A stretch of 64,000 nt of DNA from Pseudomonadota bacterium (lineage in GTDB: Bacteria; Pseudomonadota; Gammaproteobacteria; Xanthomonadales; Rhodanobacteraceae). Position numbers and translations under genes: made by a program. How positions within the stretch are numbered: the first letter of the stretch is position 1; each line of letters opens with the position of its first letter. The DNA is taken from contig JAJYSM010000002.1 of assembly GCA_021793575.1 (NCBI GenBank), forward strand, positions 1 through 64,000, in the 5' to 3' direction. The notes under the pieces were generated by a model. The model did no database searches. It was not told the DNA's origin and saw nothing but the letters and a program-made list of their open reading frames with translations. Positions 15,128 through 30,595 of this stretch are shown one piece after another.

Positions 15128-15736
15128 ATGCACCCGCATCACCCCATGCTGCTGCTGGACCCGGCCGATCTGCGGCCGACCCAGCTCACCGTCGGCTATG
15201 CCGAGGTGGCTGCCAAGCGCGCCGAGTGGGAGGGGCTCGGCAAGCGCAAGCGCAAGACCCTGCTCAGCCGGCACTGGTTTCCCGGGGTGCTGGGGCCGAA
15301 ACAGCGCTGCTACATCGTCGATCACCACCATTTGGGCCTGGCGCTGCTGGAGGAAGGCGTCCAGGGCGTGCCGGTGATGGTGCTGCGCGATTTTTCCTGG
15401 CTGGCGCCGGCGGAGTTCTGGCGCGCGATGGAGTTCTACCAATGGGCGCATCCCTACGATGCCGACAACGAGCGGCGCGACCACAGCGCCTTTCCGCGCA
15501 GCCTGGCGGAGCTGCAGAACGATCCCTATCGCAGCCTCGCCGCACGCGTGCAGGACGCCGGCGGTTACGCCAAGGATGCAATCCCGTATGCCGAATTCAT
15601 GTGGGCCAGCTTCCTGCGCGAGCGGCTGACCCTGCACAAGGACGAGGTGCTGTCGACGAAGCTGGTCGCCCGCGCGGTGAAGCTGGCGCACGGCCGCGAC
15701 GCGGCCTATCTGCCGGGCTGGAGCGGCAGGCGCTGA
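15128..15736 (+). CDS. Standalone ParB-like (ParBc_2-type) protein
   Basis: LDPADLRPTQLTVGYAEVAAKRAEW...YIVDHHHLGLALLEEGVQGVPVMVLRDFS; no ParA neighbour. Confidence 0.7.
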   Translation: MHPHHPMLLLDPADLRPTQLTVGYAEVAAKRAEWEGLGKRKRKTLLSRHWFPGVLGPKQRCYIVDHHHLGLALLEEGVQGVPVMVLRDFSWLAPAEFWRAMEFYQWAHPYDADNERRDHSAFPRSLAELQNDPYRSLAARVQDAGGYAKDAIPYAEFMWASFLRERLTLHKDEVLSTKLVARAVKLAHGRDAAYLPGWSGRR

Positions 15737-15866
15737 GGCGACTTCCGCGCCGGCCACAAGTCATCTTGCATTCGCCCCGCGCGCATGAAATCGTCGCGCG
15801 GTTGAGGCGCCGCACGCCATCATCGCCACCACTTCCGCCGCGCGCGGAACAAACCAAGGGATCCCC

Positions 15867-17678
15867 GTGACAAGGACCAGAATGATCACCCGGCTGGCCG
15901 CCGGCGCGTTCGCGCTTGCCGCGCTGCTGCCGGTCGCCGCGGCTGCGCGCACCGCCGACGCCCGCTTCAAACACATCTACAGCACCGAATGGGCGTGGCG
16001 CACCGGCAAGTCCGGGATCAGCGCATCGGGTGAGCCGCAGCCGAACAACGGCCGGCTCGACGACGTCGGCGCGGCCAGCCAGCAGCAGCGGCTCGATTAC
16101 TGGCAGCGCGTGCTGCGGCAGCTCGACGGCATCCAGGTGGCGCAGCTGTCGCCGGCCAACCGGGTCAATTACGCGGTCTACCGCGCGCAAATCGCCAACC
16201 TGCTGGCCGACCAGCGCTTCGACAACTGGCAGATGCCGTTCAACAGCGACTCGGCCTTCTGGTCCGACATTGGCTACGAGCTCGGCGGGGACAAATTGCG
16301 CACGACCGCCGACTACCGCAAGTACCTCGATCGCCTGAGCCAGATCCCGGCGTACTTCAAGCAGCAGATCGCCAACATGCGGCTCGGCCTGAAGCGCGGC
16401 TTCAGCGTGCCGCGCGCGGTGCTCACCGGGCGCGATGCGTCGATCGCCGCCGTCGCCGGGCTGCGCGATCCCACCCAGAGCACGTTCTACGCCCCGTTCA
16501 GGCAGCTGCCGGCGTCGATCCCGGCCGACCAGGCGCAGGCGCTGCAGGGCGAGGCGGTGCAGCGCATCCGCGACCAGGTGATCCCGGCCTACGCGAAGCT
16601 GCTGACGTTCTTCCGCAACGAATATGTGCCGCAGGCGCGCACCACGCTGGCCGCCGAGGCGCTGCCGGACGGCAAGGCCTACTACCGCCAGCAGATCCGC
16701 GAGTACACCACGCTGGATTTGAGTCCCGACGCGATCCACCAGATCGGCCTGGAGCAGGTGGCGACGATCCACGCGCAGATGCTGCAGGTGATGCGGCAGT
16801 CCGGCTTCAAGGGCAGCTTTGCCGCGTTTCTGCAGTTCCTGCGCAGCGACCCGCAGTTCTATGCCAAGACCCCGCAGGAGCTGCTCGACAAGAGCGCGTG
16901 GGTGGCCAAGGAAGTGGACGGTCAGCTGGCGACATTCTTCGGCCACCTGCCGCGCGCACGCTTCACCATCGAGCCGGTGCCCGCGGCCATCGCGCCGTAC
17001 TACACCTCCGGCCGCGGCGGCCCGGACGTCTATCTGGTCAACACTTACGACCTGAAGTCGCGGCCGCTCTACAACCTGCCCGCGCTGACCCTGCACGAGT
17101 CCTACCCCGGCCATGCGCTGCAGCTGGAGCTGGCGGCGGAGGATCGCAGCCAGCCCGCGTTTCGCCGCGACAGCTACATCTCCGCCTATGGCGAGGGCTG
17201 GGCGCTGTATGCGGAATACCTCGGCAATGCGATGGGCATCTACCAGACGCCGTACCAGCAGTTCGGCTTTCTCAGCTACCAGATGTGGCGTGCCTGCCGA
17301 CTGGTGGTCGACACCGGCATCCATCACCTGGGTTGGACGCGGCAGCAGTCGATCGACTACCTCAGCGTCAACACCGCGCTGTCCGAGCGCGAGATCGCCA
17401 ACGAGGTGGATCGCTACATCAGCTGGCCGGGGCAGGCGCTGTCGTATGAACTCGGTTACCTGAAAATCCGCGAGCTGCGCGCCAAGGCGGAGCAGGCGCT
17501 GGGGCCGAAGTTCGACCTGCGCCACTTTCACGACACCGTGCTGCAGATCGGCTCGGTGCCGCTGCCGGTGCTGCAGCAGCGCATCGACCGCTTCATCGCC
17601 GAGGGTGGCCCGGAGCCGGACTACGGCTGCGATTGCGCGAAGCTGAAGTCGAAGCGGGCTTCGGCCCCTTCCGGCTGA
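15867..17678 (+). CDS. DUF885 family (zinc peptidase-like) exported protein
   Basis: 603 aa with signal peptide; LTLHESYPGHALQLELA (HExxH-like), YGEGWALYAEYLG, DTGIHHLGW motifs. Confidence 0.9.
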   Translation: MTRTRMITRLAAGAFALAALLPVAAAARTADARFKHIYSTEWAWRTGKSGISASGEPQPNNGRLDDVGAASQQQRLDYWQRVLRQLDGIQVAQLSPANRVNYAVYRAQIANLLADQRFDNWQMPFNSDSAFWSDIGYELGGDKLRTTADYRKYLDRLSQIPAYFKQQIANMRLGLKRGFSVPRAVLTGRDASIAAVAGLRDPTQSTFYAPFRQLPASIPADQAQALQGEAVQRIRDQVIPAYAKLLTFFRNEYVPQARTTLAAEALPDGKAYYRQQIREYTTLDLSPDAIHQIGLEQVATIHAQMLQVMRQSGFKGSFAAFLQFLRSDPQFYAKTPQELLDKSAWVAKEVDGQLATFFGHLPRARFTIEPVPAAIAPYYTSGRGGPDVYLVNTYDLKSRPLYNLPALTLHESYPGHALQLELAAEDRSQPAFRRDSYISAYGEGWALYAEYLGNAMGIYQTPYQQFGFLSYQMWRACRLVVDTGIHHLGWTRQQSIDYLSVNTALSEREIANEVDRYISWPGQALSYELGYLKIRELRAKAEQALGPKFDLRHFHDTVLQIGSVPLPVLQQRIDRFIAEGGPEPDYGCDCAKLKSKRASAPSG

Positions 17679-17753
17679 ATGCGACGACGCGCTGGCGGCT
17701 ACTGTACATATGATGTAGCATCAACTTCAACTTTACAGGGAGAGTCAAGCGCC

Positions 17754-18167
17754 ATGGCTGCCCATCCGACCCGCATCGCCGAAGCCGCACCGCGTTACGC
17801 GGCGCCATCGGAGGCGCTTGCCGCGCCGGCGCTGCGCAGCTTCTTCCGGCTGGCCGACGCCTGGCAGCTGCGCATCGCCGACCAGCGCCGGCTGCTGGGT
17901 GATCCGCCGGAGTCCACCTTCTACAAGTGGAAACGCCTGCGCGACGGCGCGCTCGGCCGCGACACCCTTGAGCGGATCAGCTACCTGCTCGGCATCTGGA
18001 AATCGCTGCAGATCCTGTTTCCCGATCCGGCGCAGGCCGACGCGTGGCTGCACAAGTCGAACCAGTCGCCGCTGTTCGGCGGCCATTCCGCGCTGGAGCG
18101 CATGCTGTCCGGCAACGTCGCCGACCTGTTTGTGGTGCGCCAGTATCTGGACGCGCAGCGCGGCTGA
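17754..18167 (+). CDS. MbcA/ParS/Xre antitoxin family protein
   Basis: FFRLADAWQLRIADQRRLLGDPPESTFYKWKR...LSGNVADLFVVRQYLDAQRG; pattern of Xre/ParS antitoxins paired with RES toxins. Confidence 0.85.
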   Translation: MAAHPTRIAEAAPRYAAPSEALAAPALRSFFRLADAWQLRIADQRRLLGDPPESTFYKWKRLRDGALGRDTLERISYLLGIWKSLQILFPDPAQADAWLHKSNQSPLFGGHSALERMLSGNVADLFVVRQYLDAQRG

Positions 18168-18208
18168 ATCGCGGCTTGTAGCCCCGGGATCGGGGTAGCG
18201 ACTTCGAT

Positions 18209-18289
18209 GGTGGGAGCGACTTCAGTCGCGATGCCGTTGCTTTGATGCAGCCTGAGAGCAAGAGCATCGCGACTGAAGTCGCTCCCACC
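18209..18289. repeat. REP/BIME-like palindromic element (24-bp inverted repeat)
   Basis: ggtgggagcgacttcagtcgcgat ... atcgcgactgaagtcgctcccacc; perfect inverted arms, 33-nt loop. Confidence 0.9.
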
Positions 18290-18342
18290 CGCGCGAATGG
18301 CGACCGCCCCGCCGTGCCCCGTGTGGGCTTACTGGACTTCCG

Positions 18343-19029
18343 ATGCCTGCCGCCACGCCGCCGCTCAAACGCATCCGCTGGAGTCACGTCTGGCGCATCG
18401 TGCCCAGCCGCTTTCCGCCGGTGGGCGTGTTCGACCGCATCGCCGATCCGGCCGACCTCGACGCGGTGTTCGCGATCGAGGCGCTGACCAACCCGCGCCT
18501 GCGCGAGCAGGTCGGCGCGCTCAAGCGCGTGCCCGGCGGGCGGCGCATCAGCGGCCCGGGTTCGACCCCGGTGATGGCCGCGTTCACCCACCTCAACCCG
18601 GAAGGCAGCCGCTTTTCCGACGGCAGCTGGGGCGTGTTCTACGCCGCTCGCAGCGTAGCCACCGCGGTGGAAGAAACCGTGCATCACCGTCAGCGCTTTC
18701 TCGCCGCCACCGCCGAGCCGGCCTGCGAACTGTCCATGCGCTGCTACCAGACCAGCCTCGACAGCAGGTTGCATGATCTGCGTGGCGGCTGGCCGGCGGC
18801 GCACGATCCCGATAGCTACATGGCCAGCGTCGCGCTGGCGCGAGTGCTGCGTGCAGCCGACTCGAACGGGCTGGTTTACGACAGCGTGCGCCATCGCGGC
18901 GGCGAATGCCTTGCTGCGTTCTACCCCGACGTGGTGGCGCCGTGCGTGCAGGCGCAGCATCTGATCTACCGCTGGGACGGCGCGCGCATCGCGCAGGTGC
19001 TGCAAGTGAGCGAGCTGCGCCGCGGCTGA
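18343..19029 (+). CDS. RES-domain NAD+-targeting toxin
   Basis: WRIVPSRFPP...RFSDGSWGVFYAARSVATAVEETVHHRQRFL...GLVYDSVRHRGGECLAAFYP; R..E..S-type RES family. Confidence 0.88.
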   Translation: MPAATPPLKRIRWSHVWRIVPSRFPPVGVFDRIADPADLDAVFAIEALTNPRLREQVGALKRVPGGRRISGPGSTPVMAAFTHLNPEGSRFSDGSWGVFYAARSVATAVEETVHHRQRFLAATAEPACELSMRCYQTSLDSRLHDLRGGWPAAHDPDSYMASVALARVLRAADSNGLVYDSVRHRGGECLAAFYPDVVAPCVQAQHLIYRWDGARIAQVLQVSELRRG

Positions 19030-19054
19030 GCGATCCGCCGGCGCGGCCGGCTGG

Positions 19055-19948
19055 CTAGGCGCTGCGCCGCAGCGCCTCCACCAGCAGCGCGAACGCGGGC
19101 GAGGGCTGGCGCCGGCTCGGGTAGTACAGGTGGTAGCCCGGAAACGGCGGGCACCAGTCGGCGAGCAGGCGGCGCAGGCGGCCGGCGGCGATGTCCGCAC
19201 GCACCATGTCCTCGGGCAGGCAGGCCAGGCCGAAGCCGTCGAGCGCGCTGGTGCGGATCTGCCGCACGTCGTTGAAGGCCAGTCGCCCTTCCACGCGCAC
19301 GTTCAAGGCACGGCCGTTCTTCTCGAACTCCCACGGGTACAGACCACCGTGGGTGAGAAAGCGGAGGTTGATGCAGTCGTGCCCGGTAAGGTCGCCCGGC
19401 TTTTTCACCGGCGGCCGCCCGGCCAGGTAGCCGGGCGCGCCCACCACCGCCATCCGCTTCGGCGGCCCGATCGGCACGGCGACCATGTCCTTGGCCACCT
19501 GCTCGCCCAGGCGGATACCCGCGTCGAAGCGCCCGGCCACGATGTCGGTGAGGCTGGAATCGGTGATCACCTCGACGCGGATGTCCGGATAGTCCGGCAG
19601 CAGCCTGCGCAGCACCGGCCACAGGATGGTGCTGGCCGCATGTTCGGAGCTGGTGATGCGGATGGTGCCGCCGGGCTTGTCGCGCAGCTCGCCCAGGCCG
19701 GCGAGCGCCGCGTCGATGTCCTCGAAGTTGGGCGTCAGCGCGTGGAATAGCCGTTCGCCCGCCTCGGTCGGCGCCACGTTGCGGGTGGTGCGGGTGAGCA
19801 GGCGCAGGCCCAGCCGCGCTTCCAGCGCGCGGATGGTGTGGCTGAGCGCCGACTGCGACACGCCCAGCTGCGCCGCGGCGCGGGTGAAGCTGCGCTCGCG
19901 CGCCACGGCGAGAAAGGCGAGCAGGTCGTTGTAGTTCTCGCGCGCCAT
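19055..19948 (-). CDS. LysR-family transcriptional regulator
   Basis: N-terminal HTH FLAVARERSFTRAAAQLGVSQSALSHTIRALEARLGLRLLTRTTR. Confidence 0.95.
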   Translation of the reverse strand: MARENYNDLLAFLAVARERSFTRAAAQLGVSQSALSHTIRALEARLGLRLLTRTTRNVAPTEAGERLFHALTPNFEDIDAALAGLGELRDKPGGTIRITSSEHAASTILWPVLRRLLPDYPDIRVEVITDSSLTDIVAGRFDAGIRLGEQVAKDMVAVPIGPPKRMAVVGAPGYLAGRPPVKKPGDLTGHDCINLRFLTHGGLYPWEFEKNGRALNVRVEGRLAFNDVRQIRTSALDGFGLACLPEDMVRADIAAGRLRRLLADWCPPFPGYHLYYPSRRQPSPAFALLVEALRRSA

Positions 19949-19969
19949 GCATGCACCGACGATTGATGA

Positions 19970-22081
<2,112 letters not shown>

Positions 22082-22155
22082 ATGCGCGACCGCAGGCAAC
22101 GGCGGATCAGGCGCCGGGTGCCGCACGCATCCTCATACCCACAGGAGCATCCACC

Positions 22156-22563
22156 ATGCAGCTGATCCGCAACGGCTCGCAGCCGTCGGCCCGCGGGCCG
22201 GAACAGTTTTTTACCGGCAGCGTGCGCATCGACATGCCGTTCAAGGGCGCGGGCGACGCGCGCATCGGCGGCGCCATCGTCACCTTCGAGCCCGGCGCCC
22301 GCAGCGCCTGGCACACGCATCCGCTCGGGCAGGTGCTGATCGTCACCGCGGGCAAAGGCTGGACGCAGTGCGAAGGCGAGCCGATCGTCGAGATCCACGC
22401 CGGCGACATCATCATCTGCCCGCCCGGCCACCGGCACTGGCACGGTGCTACGCCCACCACCGCGATGACCCACATCGCAGTGCAGGAGGCGCTGGACGGC
22501 AAAGCCGTCGACTGGATGGAGCAAGTCAGCGATGAGCAGTACCTTGCCGGCCCCGCCCGCTGA
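22156..22563 (+). CDS. Cupin-domain protein
   Basis: [23 protein letters not shown] ... [16 protein letters not shown] cupin motifs. Confidence 0.9.
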   Translation: MQLIRNGSQPSARGPEQFFTGSVRIDMPFKGAGDARIGGAIVTFEPGARSAWHTHPLGQVLIVTAGKGWTQCEGEPIVEIHAGDIIICPPGHRHWHGATPTTAMTHIAVQEALDGKAVDWMEQVSDEQYLAGPAR

Positions 22564-22584
22564 GTCTGCGCCGGCCCCTGCCCG

Positions 22585-26505
<3,921 letters not shown>

Positions 26506-26711
26506 GGACAGTCCGTGCCGATGGAGATGAATCGCCAGCATGCGCCCTGCGCGGCATCCGTGGCGTCAAGAGCGCGGCGTCGACCTCGGCTTAACGATGC
26601 CGCGGAGTAGGATGCGCCGATGATTCGTCCAAGCGAACGCCGCATGGCCGCTGTACCCGTGGAACCCATGCACATGCGGGCCATACGCAGGCCGCATCGG
26701 AGTACCGCCGC

Positions 26712-28055
26712 TTGATCGCGTCCGCATCCGCGTTACCCGATGCATTGCCGATGCTGGCCGACGAGGCCCTGCTCGACCGGCTGCAGCGCGCCGCGTTCGG
26801 CTACTTCGAGCACAACATCAACCCGCGCAACGGCCTGGTGGCCGACACCTCGCGCGACAACTCGCCAGTCAGCATCGCGGTGGTGGGCTTTGCGCTGTCG
26901 GCGTATCCGGTGGCGGTGGAGCGCGGCTGGATGGCGCGCGACGAGGCGCTGCGGCGCAGCCTGGCGGCGCTGCGCTTCTTTCGCGACAGCGACCAGAGCG
27001 GCAGCCCCACCGCCACCGGCTACCGCGGCTTCTACTACCACTTCCTCGACATCCACAGCGGCGCGCGCGTGTGGCAGTCGGAGCTGTCGATGATCGACAC
27101 CGCGCTGCTGATCGCCGGCGCGCTCACCGCCGCGATGTATTTCAGCGCGGACAGCGCCGACGAGACCGAGCTGCGCGCACTGGCGGATTTTCTCTATCGG
27201 CGCATCGACTGGCGCTGGTCGCAGGACGACGGCGAGACGATACGCCAGGGCTGGAAACCCGAGTGCGGTTTCCTGCACTACGGCTGGGAAGGCTACAGCG
27301 AGGCGATCGTGCTGTATGTGCTGGCGATGGGTTCGCCCAGCCACCCGATCAGCGGCGACTGCTACCGCGCATGGACCGCCACCTACCAGTGGGAAAACCT
27401 GTACGACCACGACTATCTCTACGCCGGGCCGCTGTTCGTGCACCACTTCTCGCACGCGTGGCTCGACCTGCGCGGCATCCGCGACCGCTTCATGCGCGAG
27501 AAGCGCGCGGACTATTTCGAGAATAGCCGGCGCGCGGTGCTGATCCAGCGCGAATACGCCTGGCGCAACCCGCACGAGTTCGATGGCTATGACGAGAACG
27601 GCTGGGGCCTGTCCGCCTGCGATGGCCCCAGCGACGAGCAGCTCGGGCTGGCCAACGAACCGCGCCGGCTGTTCGGCTACGCCGCGCGTGGCGTGCCGTA
27701 CGGACCGGACGACGGCACGCTGTCGCCGTCCGCGGTGCTGTCGTCGCTGCCGTTCGCGCCCGATCTCGCGCTGGCCGCCGTGCGCAACCTGCTGCTGCGC
27801 TATCCGGAAATGCTCAACGACGACCGCCTCGCCAGTAGCGTCAACCCCTCACTGCGCGGCGCCGACGGCAAGGCCTGGGTGTCGGCCGGCCACTACGGGC
27901 TCGATCAGGGCATCGTGCTGATGATGATCGAGAACCATCGCAGCGGCCTGCCGTGGAAGCTGATGCGCGGCTGCAGCTACCTGCGCGACGGCCTGCGCGT
28001 GGCCGGCTTTCGCGGCGGCTGGCTGCTGGCGTCCGCGCCGGGCGGAGCGCACTGA
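26712..28055 (+). CDS. Glucoamylase-family (PF10091/GH144-like) protein, no obvious signal peptide
   Basis: GLVADTSRDNSPVSIAVVGFALSAYPVAVERGW, GYRGFYYHFLD, LSMIDTALLIAGAL, WEGYSEAIVLYVLAMGSP, HHFSHAWLDLRGI; TTG start. Confidence 0.88.
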   Translation: MIASASALPDALPMLADEALLDRLQRAAFGYFEHNINPRNGLVADTSRDNSPVSIAVVGFALSAYPVAVERGWMARDEALRRSLAALRFFRDSDQSGSPTATGYRGFYYHFLDIHSGARVWQSELSMIDTALLIAGALTAAMYFSADSADETELRALADFLYRRIDWRWSQDDGETIRQGWKPECGFLHYGWEGYSEAIVLYVLAMGSPSHPISGDCYRAWTATYQWENLYDHDYLYAGPLFVHHFSHAWLDLRGIRDRFMREKRADYFENSRRAVLIQREYAWRNPHEFDGYDENGWGLSACDGPSDEQLGLANEPRRLFGYAARGVPYGPDDGTLSPSAVLSSLPFAPDLALAAVRNLLLRYPEMLNDDRLASSVNPSLRGADGKAWVSAGHYGLDQGIVLMMIENHRSGLPWKLMRGCSYLRDGLRVAGFRGGWLLASAPGGAH

Positions 28056-29575
28056 TGTCGCCGCCGCCCACTCCGCCCACCACCCCGCAGGATGTCTACG
28101 AGCGCGAGCGGCTGGCCCACGTGCATCCCGAAACGTGGCGCAACCCGACCCCGGCCGAGCGCTATCAGCTGGTGATCGTCGGTGCCGGCCCGGCCGGCCT
28201 GGCCGCGGCGGAGCTGGCTGCTGCGCTGGGCGCGCGGGTGGCGCTGATCGAGCGTCATCTGCTCGGCGGCACCTGCCTCAACAACGGCTGCGTGCCGTCG
28301 AAAACGTTGATCCGCACCGCGCGGCTGTATGCCGACATGCGCGATGCACGGCGCTACGGCGCGCAGGCCCCCGCCGACATCCCGGTGGACTTTGCCGCCG
28401 CGATGGAGCGCGTGCGGCGCATCCGCAGCCACCTCGGCGGTGGCGATTCGGTACGCAAGCTGGCCGCTGCCGGGGTGGACGTGTTCTTCGGCAACATGCA
28501 GTTCACCGGCGCCGATACGCTGACCGTCAACGATGAAAAACTGTGCTTCGACAAGGCCATCATTGCCACCGGCGCGCGCCCGCACATTCCCGACATTGCC
28601 GGCCTGCGCGAGGCCGGCTGCCTGACCAATGCCAACGTGTTCAATCTCACCGAGCTGCCGCGCCGGCTGCTGGTGATCGGCGGCGGCCCGCTCGGCTGCG
28701 AGCTGGCGCAGGCATTCAGCCGGCTCGGTGCGCAGGTCACCATCGTGCAGGACAAGCCGCTGTTTCTCGAACGCGAGGAGCGCGATGCGGCGCAGATGCT
28801 GTCCGACGCGTTTGCCCGCGACGGCATCGAGGTGCGCCTGAATACCCGCGTCACCGCCGTGCGCGTGGTCAATGGCGAAAAGCTGATCGACATGGTCAGC
28901 GACGATTACCACAGCACCATCGCGGTGGACGTCATCCTCACCGGCGTCGGTCGTCTGCCGAATGTGGAAGGGCTGAATCTCGAAGCGGCTGGCGTCTCGT
29001 TGACGCACGCTGGCGGCATCACCGTCGACGACCACCTGCGCACCGCCAACCCGCGCATCTTTGCCGCCGGCGACGTCTGCCTGCAGCAGCAATACACCGC
29101 CACCGCCACCGCTTCGGCGCACATCGCGGTGCGCAACGCGCTGTTCGGCGGGCGCCAGCGGCTGAGCGACCTGATCGTTCCCTGGTGCACCTATACCGAT
29201 CCGGAAATCGCCCATGTCGGCCTGTACGTGCGCGAGGCGAACCGGCAGGGCATTCCGGTGAAGACCTTCACCATTCCGCTGCACGAGATCGACCGTGCGG
29301 TGACCGACAGCGAGCAGGGCGGCTTCGTGAAGATCCACGTGCGCGAGCGCAGCGACGAGATTCTCGGCGCCACCATCGTGGCCCTGCATGCCGGCAGCAT
29401 GATCAACGAAATCACCCTGGCGATGGTGGCCGGCATCGGCCTGCGCACGCTGTCGCGGGTGGTGCACGCCTACCCTACCCAGGGCGAGGCGATTCGCTGC
29501 GCTGCCGATGCCTGGAACCGCACGCGGCTGACCCCACGCATCCGCGCGCGGCTGCGCCGCTGGCTGTCACGCTGA
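28055..29575 (+). CDS. Mercuric-reductase-like FAD-dependent pyridine nucleotide-disulfide oxidoreductase
   Basis: [30 protein letters not shown] (redox-active CxxxxC), GGGPLGCELAQ; overlaps the upstream stop as TGATG. Confidence 0.92.
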   Translation: MSPPPTPPTTPQDVYERERLAHVHPETWRNPTPAERYQLVIVGAGPAGLAAAELAAALGARVALIERHLLGGTCLNNGCVPSKTLIRTARLYADMRDARRYGAQAPADIPVDFAAAMERVRRIRSHLGGGDSVRKLAAAGVDVFFGNMQFTGADTLTVNDEKLCFDKAIIATGARPHIPDIAGLREAGCLTNANVFNLTELPRRLLVIGGGPLGCELAQAFSRLGAQVTIVQDKPLFLEREERDAAQMLSDAFARDGIEVRLNTRVTAVRVVNGEKLIDMVSDDYHSTIAVDVILTGVGRLPNVEGLNLEAAGVSLTHAGGITVDDHLRTANPRIFAAGDVCLQQQYTATATASAHIAVRNALFGGRQRLSDLIVPWCTYTDPEIAHVGLYVREANRQGIPVKTFTIPLHEIDRAVTDSEQGGFVKIHVRERSDEILGATIVALHAGSMINEITLAMVAGIGLRTLSRVVHAYPTQGEAIRCAADAWNRTRLTPRIRARLRRWLSR

Positions 29576-29647
29576 CGTATCGCGCGCGCGCCTAAGCTCG
29601 GCCTTTGCAGGCAAGCCCTCCTCTCTTACTACCTCCAAGGACATCGC

Positions 29648-30553
29648 ATGAAACTCGGCATGATCGGACTCGGCAAGATGGGCGCCAACATGGCCGAGCG
29701 CCTGCTGCGCGGTGGCCACGCGGTGTGCGGCTTCGACCCCGACGCCAAGGCGCGCAGCGCGCTGGAAGCGAAGGGCGCCACGTCGGCCGGGTCGCTCGCC
29801 GCACTCGTCGCCGCATTGCCCGCGCCGCGCGTGCTGTGGCTGATGGTGCCCTCGGGCAAGATCACCGACGACACCGTCAACGCGCTGCTGCCGCTGCTGG
29901 CCCAGGGCGACAGCGTGATCGACGGCGGCAACTCGCACTACAAGGACAGCCTGCGTCGCGCCGCGTTGTATGCCGAACACGGCCTGCACTTTGTGGATTG
30001 CGGCACCAGCGGCGGCGTGTGGGGGCTGGCCGAGGGCTACAGCATGATGATCGGCGGCGACGCGGCGGCGGTCGAGGCGTTGCGGCCGATCTTCGAGACG
30101 CTGGCGCCGGGCAAGGCTCAGGGCTGGGGCCGCGTCGGCCCGGTCGGCTCCGGCCACTACACCAAGATGGTTCACAACGGCATCGAGTACGGCATGATGC
30201 AGGCCTACGCCGAAGGCTTCTCGATCCTCCGGCACAAGCAGGAGTTCGCCCTCGACCTGCACCAGGTCGGTGAGATCTGGCGTTACGGCAGCGTGGTGCG
30301 CTCGTGGCTGCTCGACCTCACCACCGACGCGCTCGGCAAGAACCCCGACATGCACGGCATCGCGCCCTACGTGGTCGATTCCGGCGAAGGTCGCTGGACC
30401 GTCGACGCCGCCCTCGAGCTCGGCGTGCCCGCGCCGGTGATCACGCTCGCCCTGATGGAGCGCTTCCGCTCGCGCGACGCCGACTCCTTCGCCGACAAGC
30501 TGCTGGCCGCGATGCGCAACGAATTCGGCGGGCACGCGATCAAGTCCGAATAG
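29648..30553 (+). CDS. gnd: 6-phosphogluconate dehydrogenase, decarboxylating (short, Gnd-like)
   Basis: MKLGMIGLGKMGANMAERLL; DGGNSHYKDSLRR; GTSGGVWGLAEGYSMMIGGD; HYTKMVHNGIEYGMMQAYAEG. Confidence 0.93.
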   Translation: MKLGMIGLGKMGANMAERLLRGGHAVCGFDPDAKARSALEAKGATSAGSLAALVAALPAPRVLWLMVPSGKITDDTVNALLPLLAQGDSVIDGGNSHYKDSLRRAALYAEHGLHFVDCGTSGGVWGLAEGYSMMIGGDAAAVEALRPIFETLAPGKAQGWGRVGPVGSGHYTKMVHNGIEYGMMQAYAEGFSILRHKQEFALDLHQVGEIWRYGSVVRSWLLDLTTDALGKNPDMHGIAPYVVDSGEGRWTVDAALELGVPAPVITLALMERFRSRDADSFADKLLAAMRNEFGGHAIKSE

Positions 30554-30595
30554 GCTCTTTGCCGGTTTGAAAACCGCGGCGTGACACGTGGAGTG

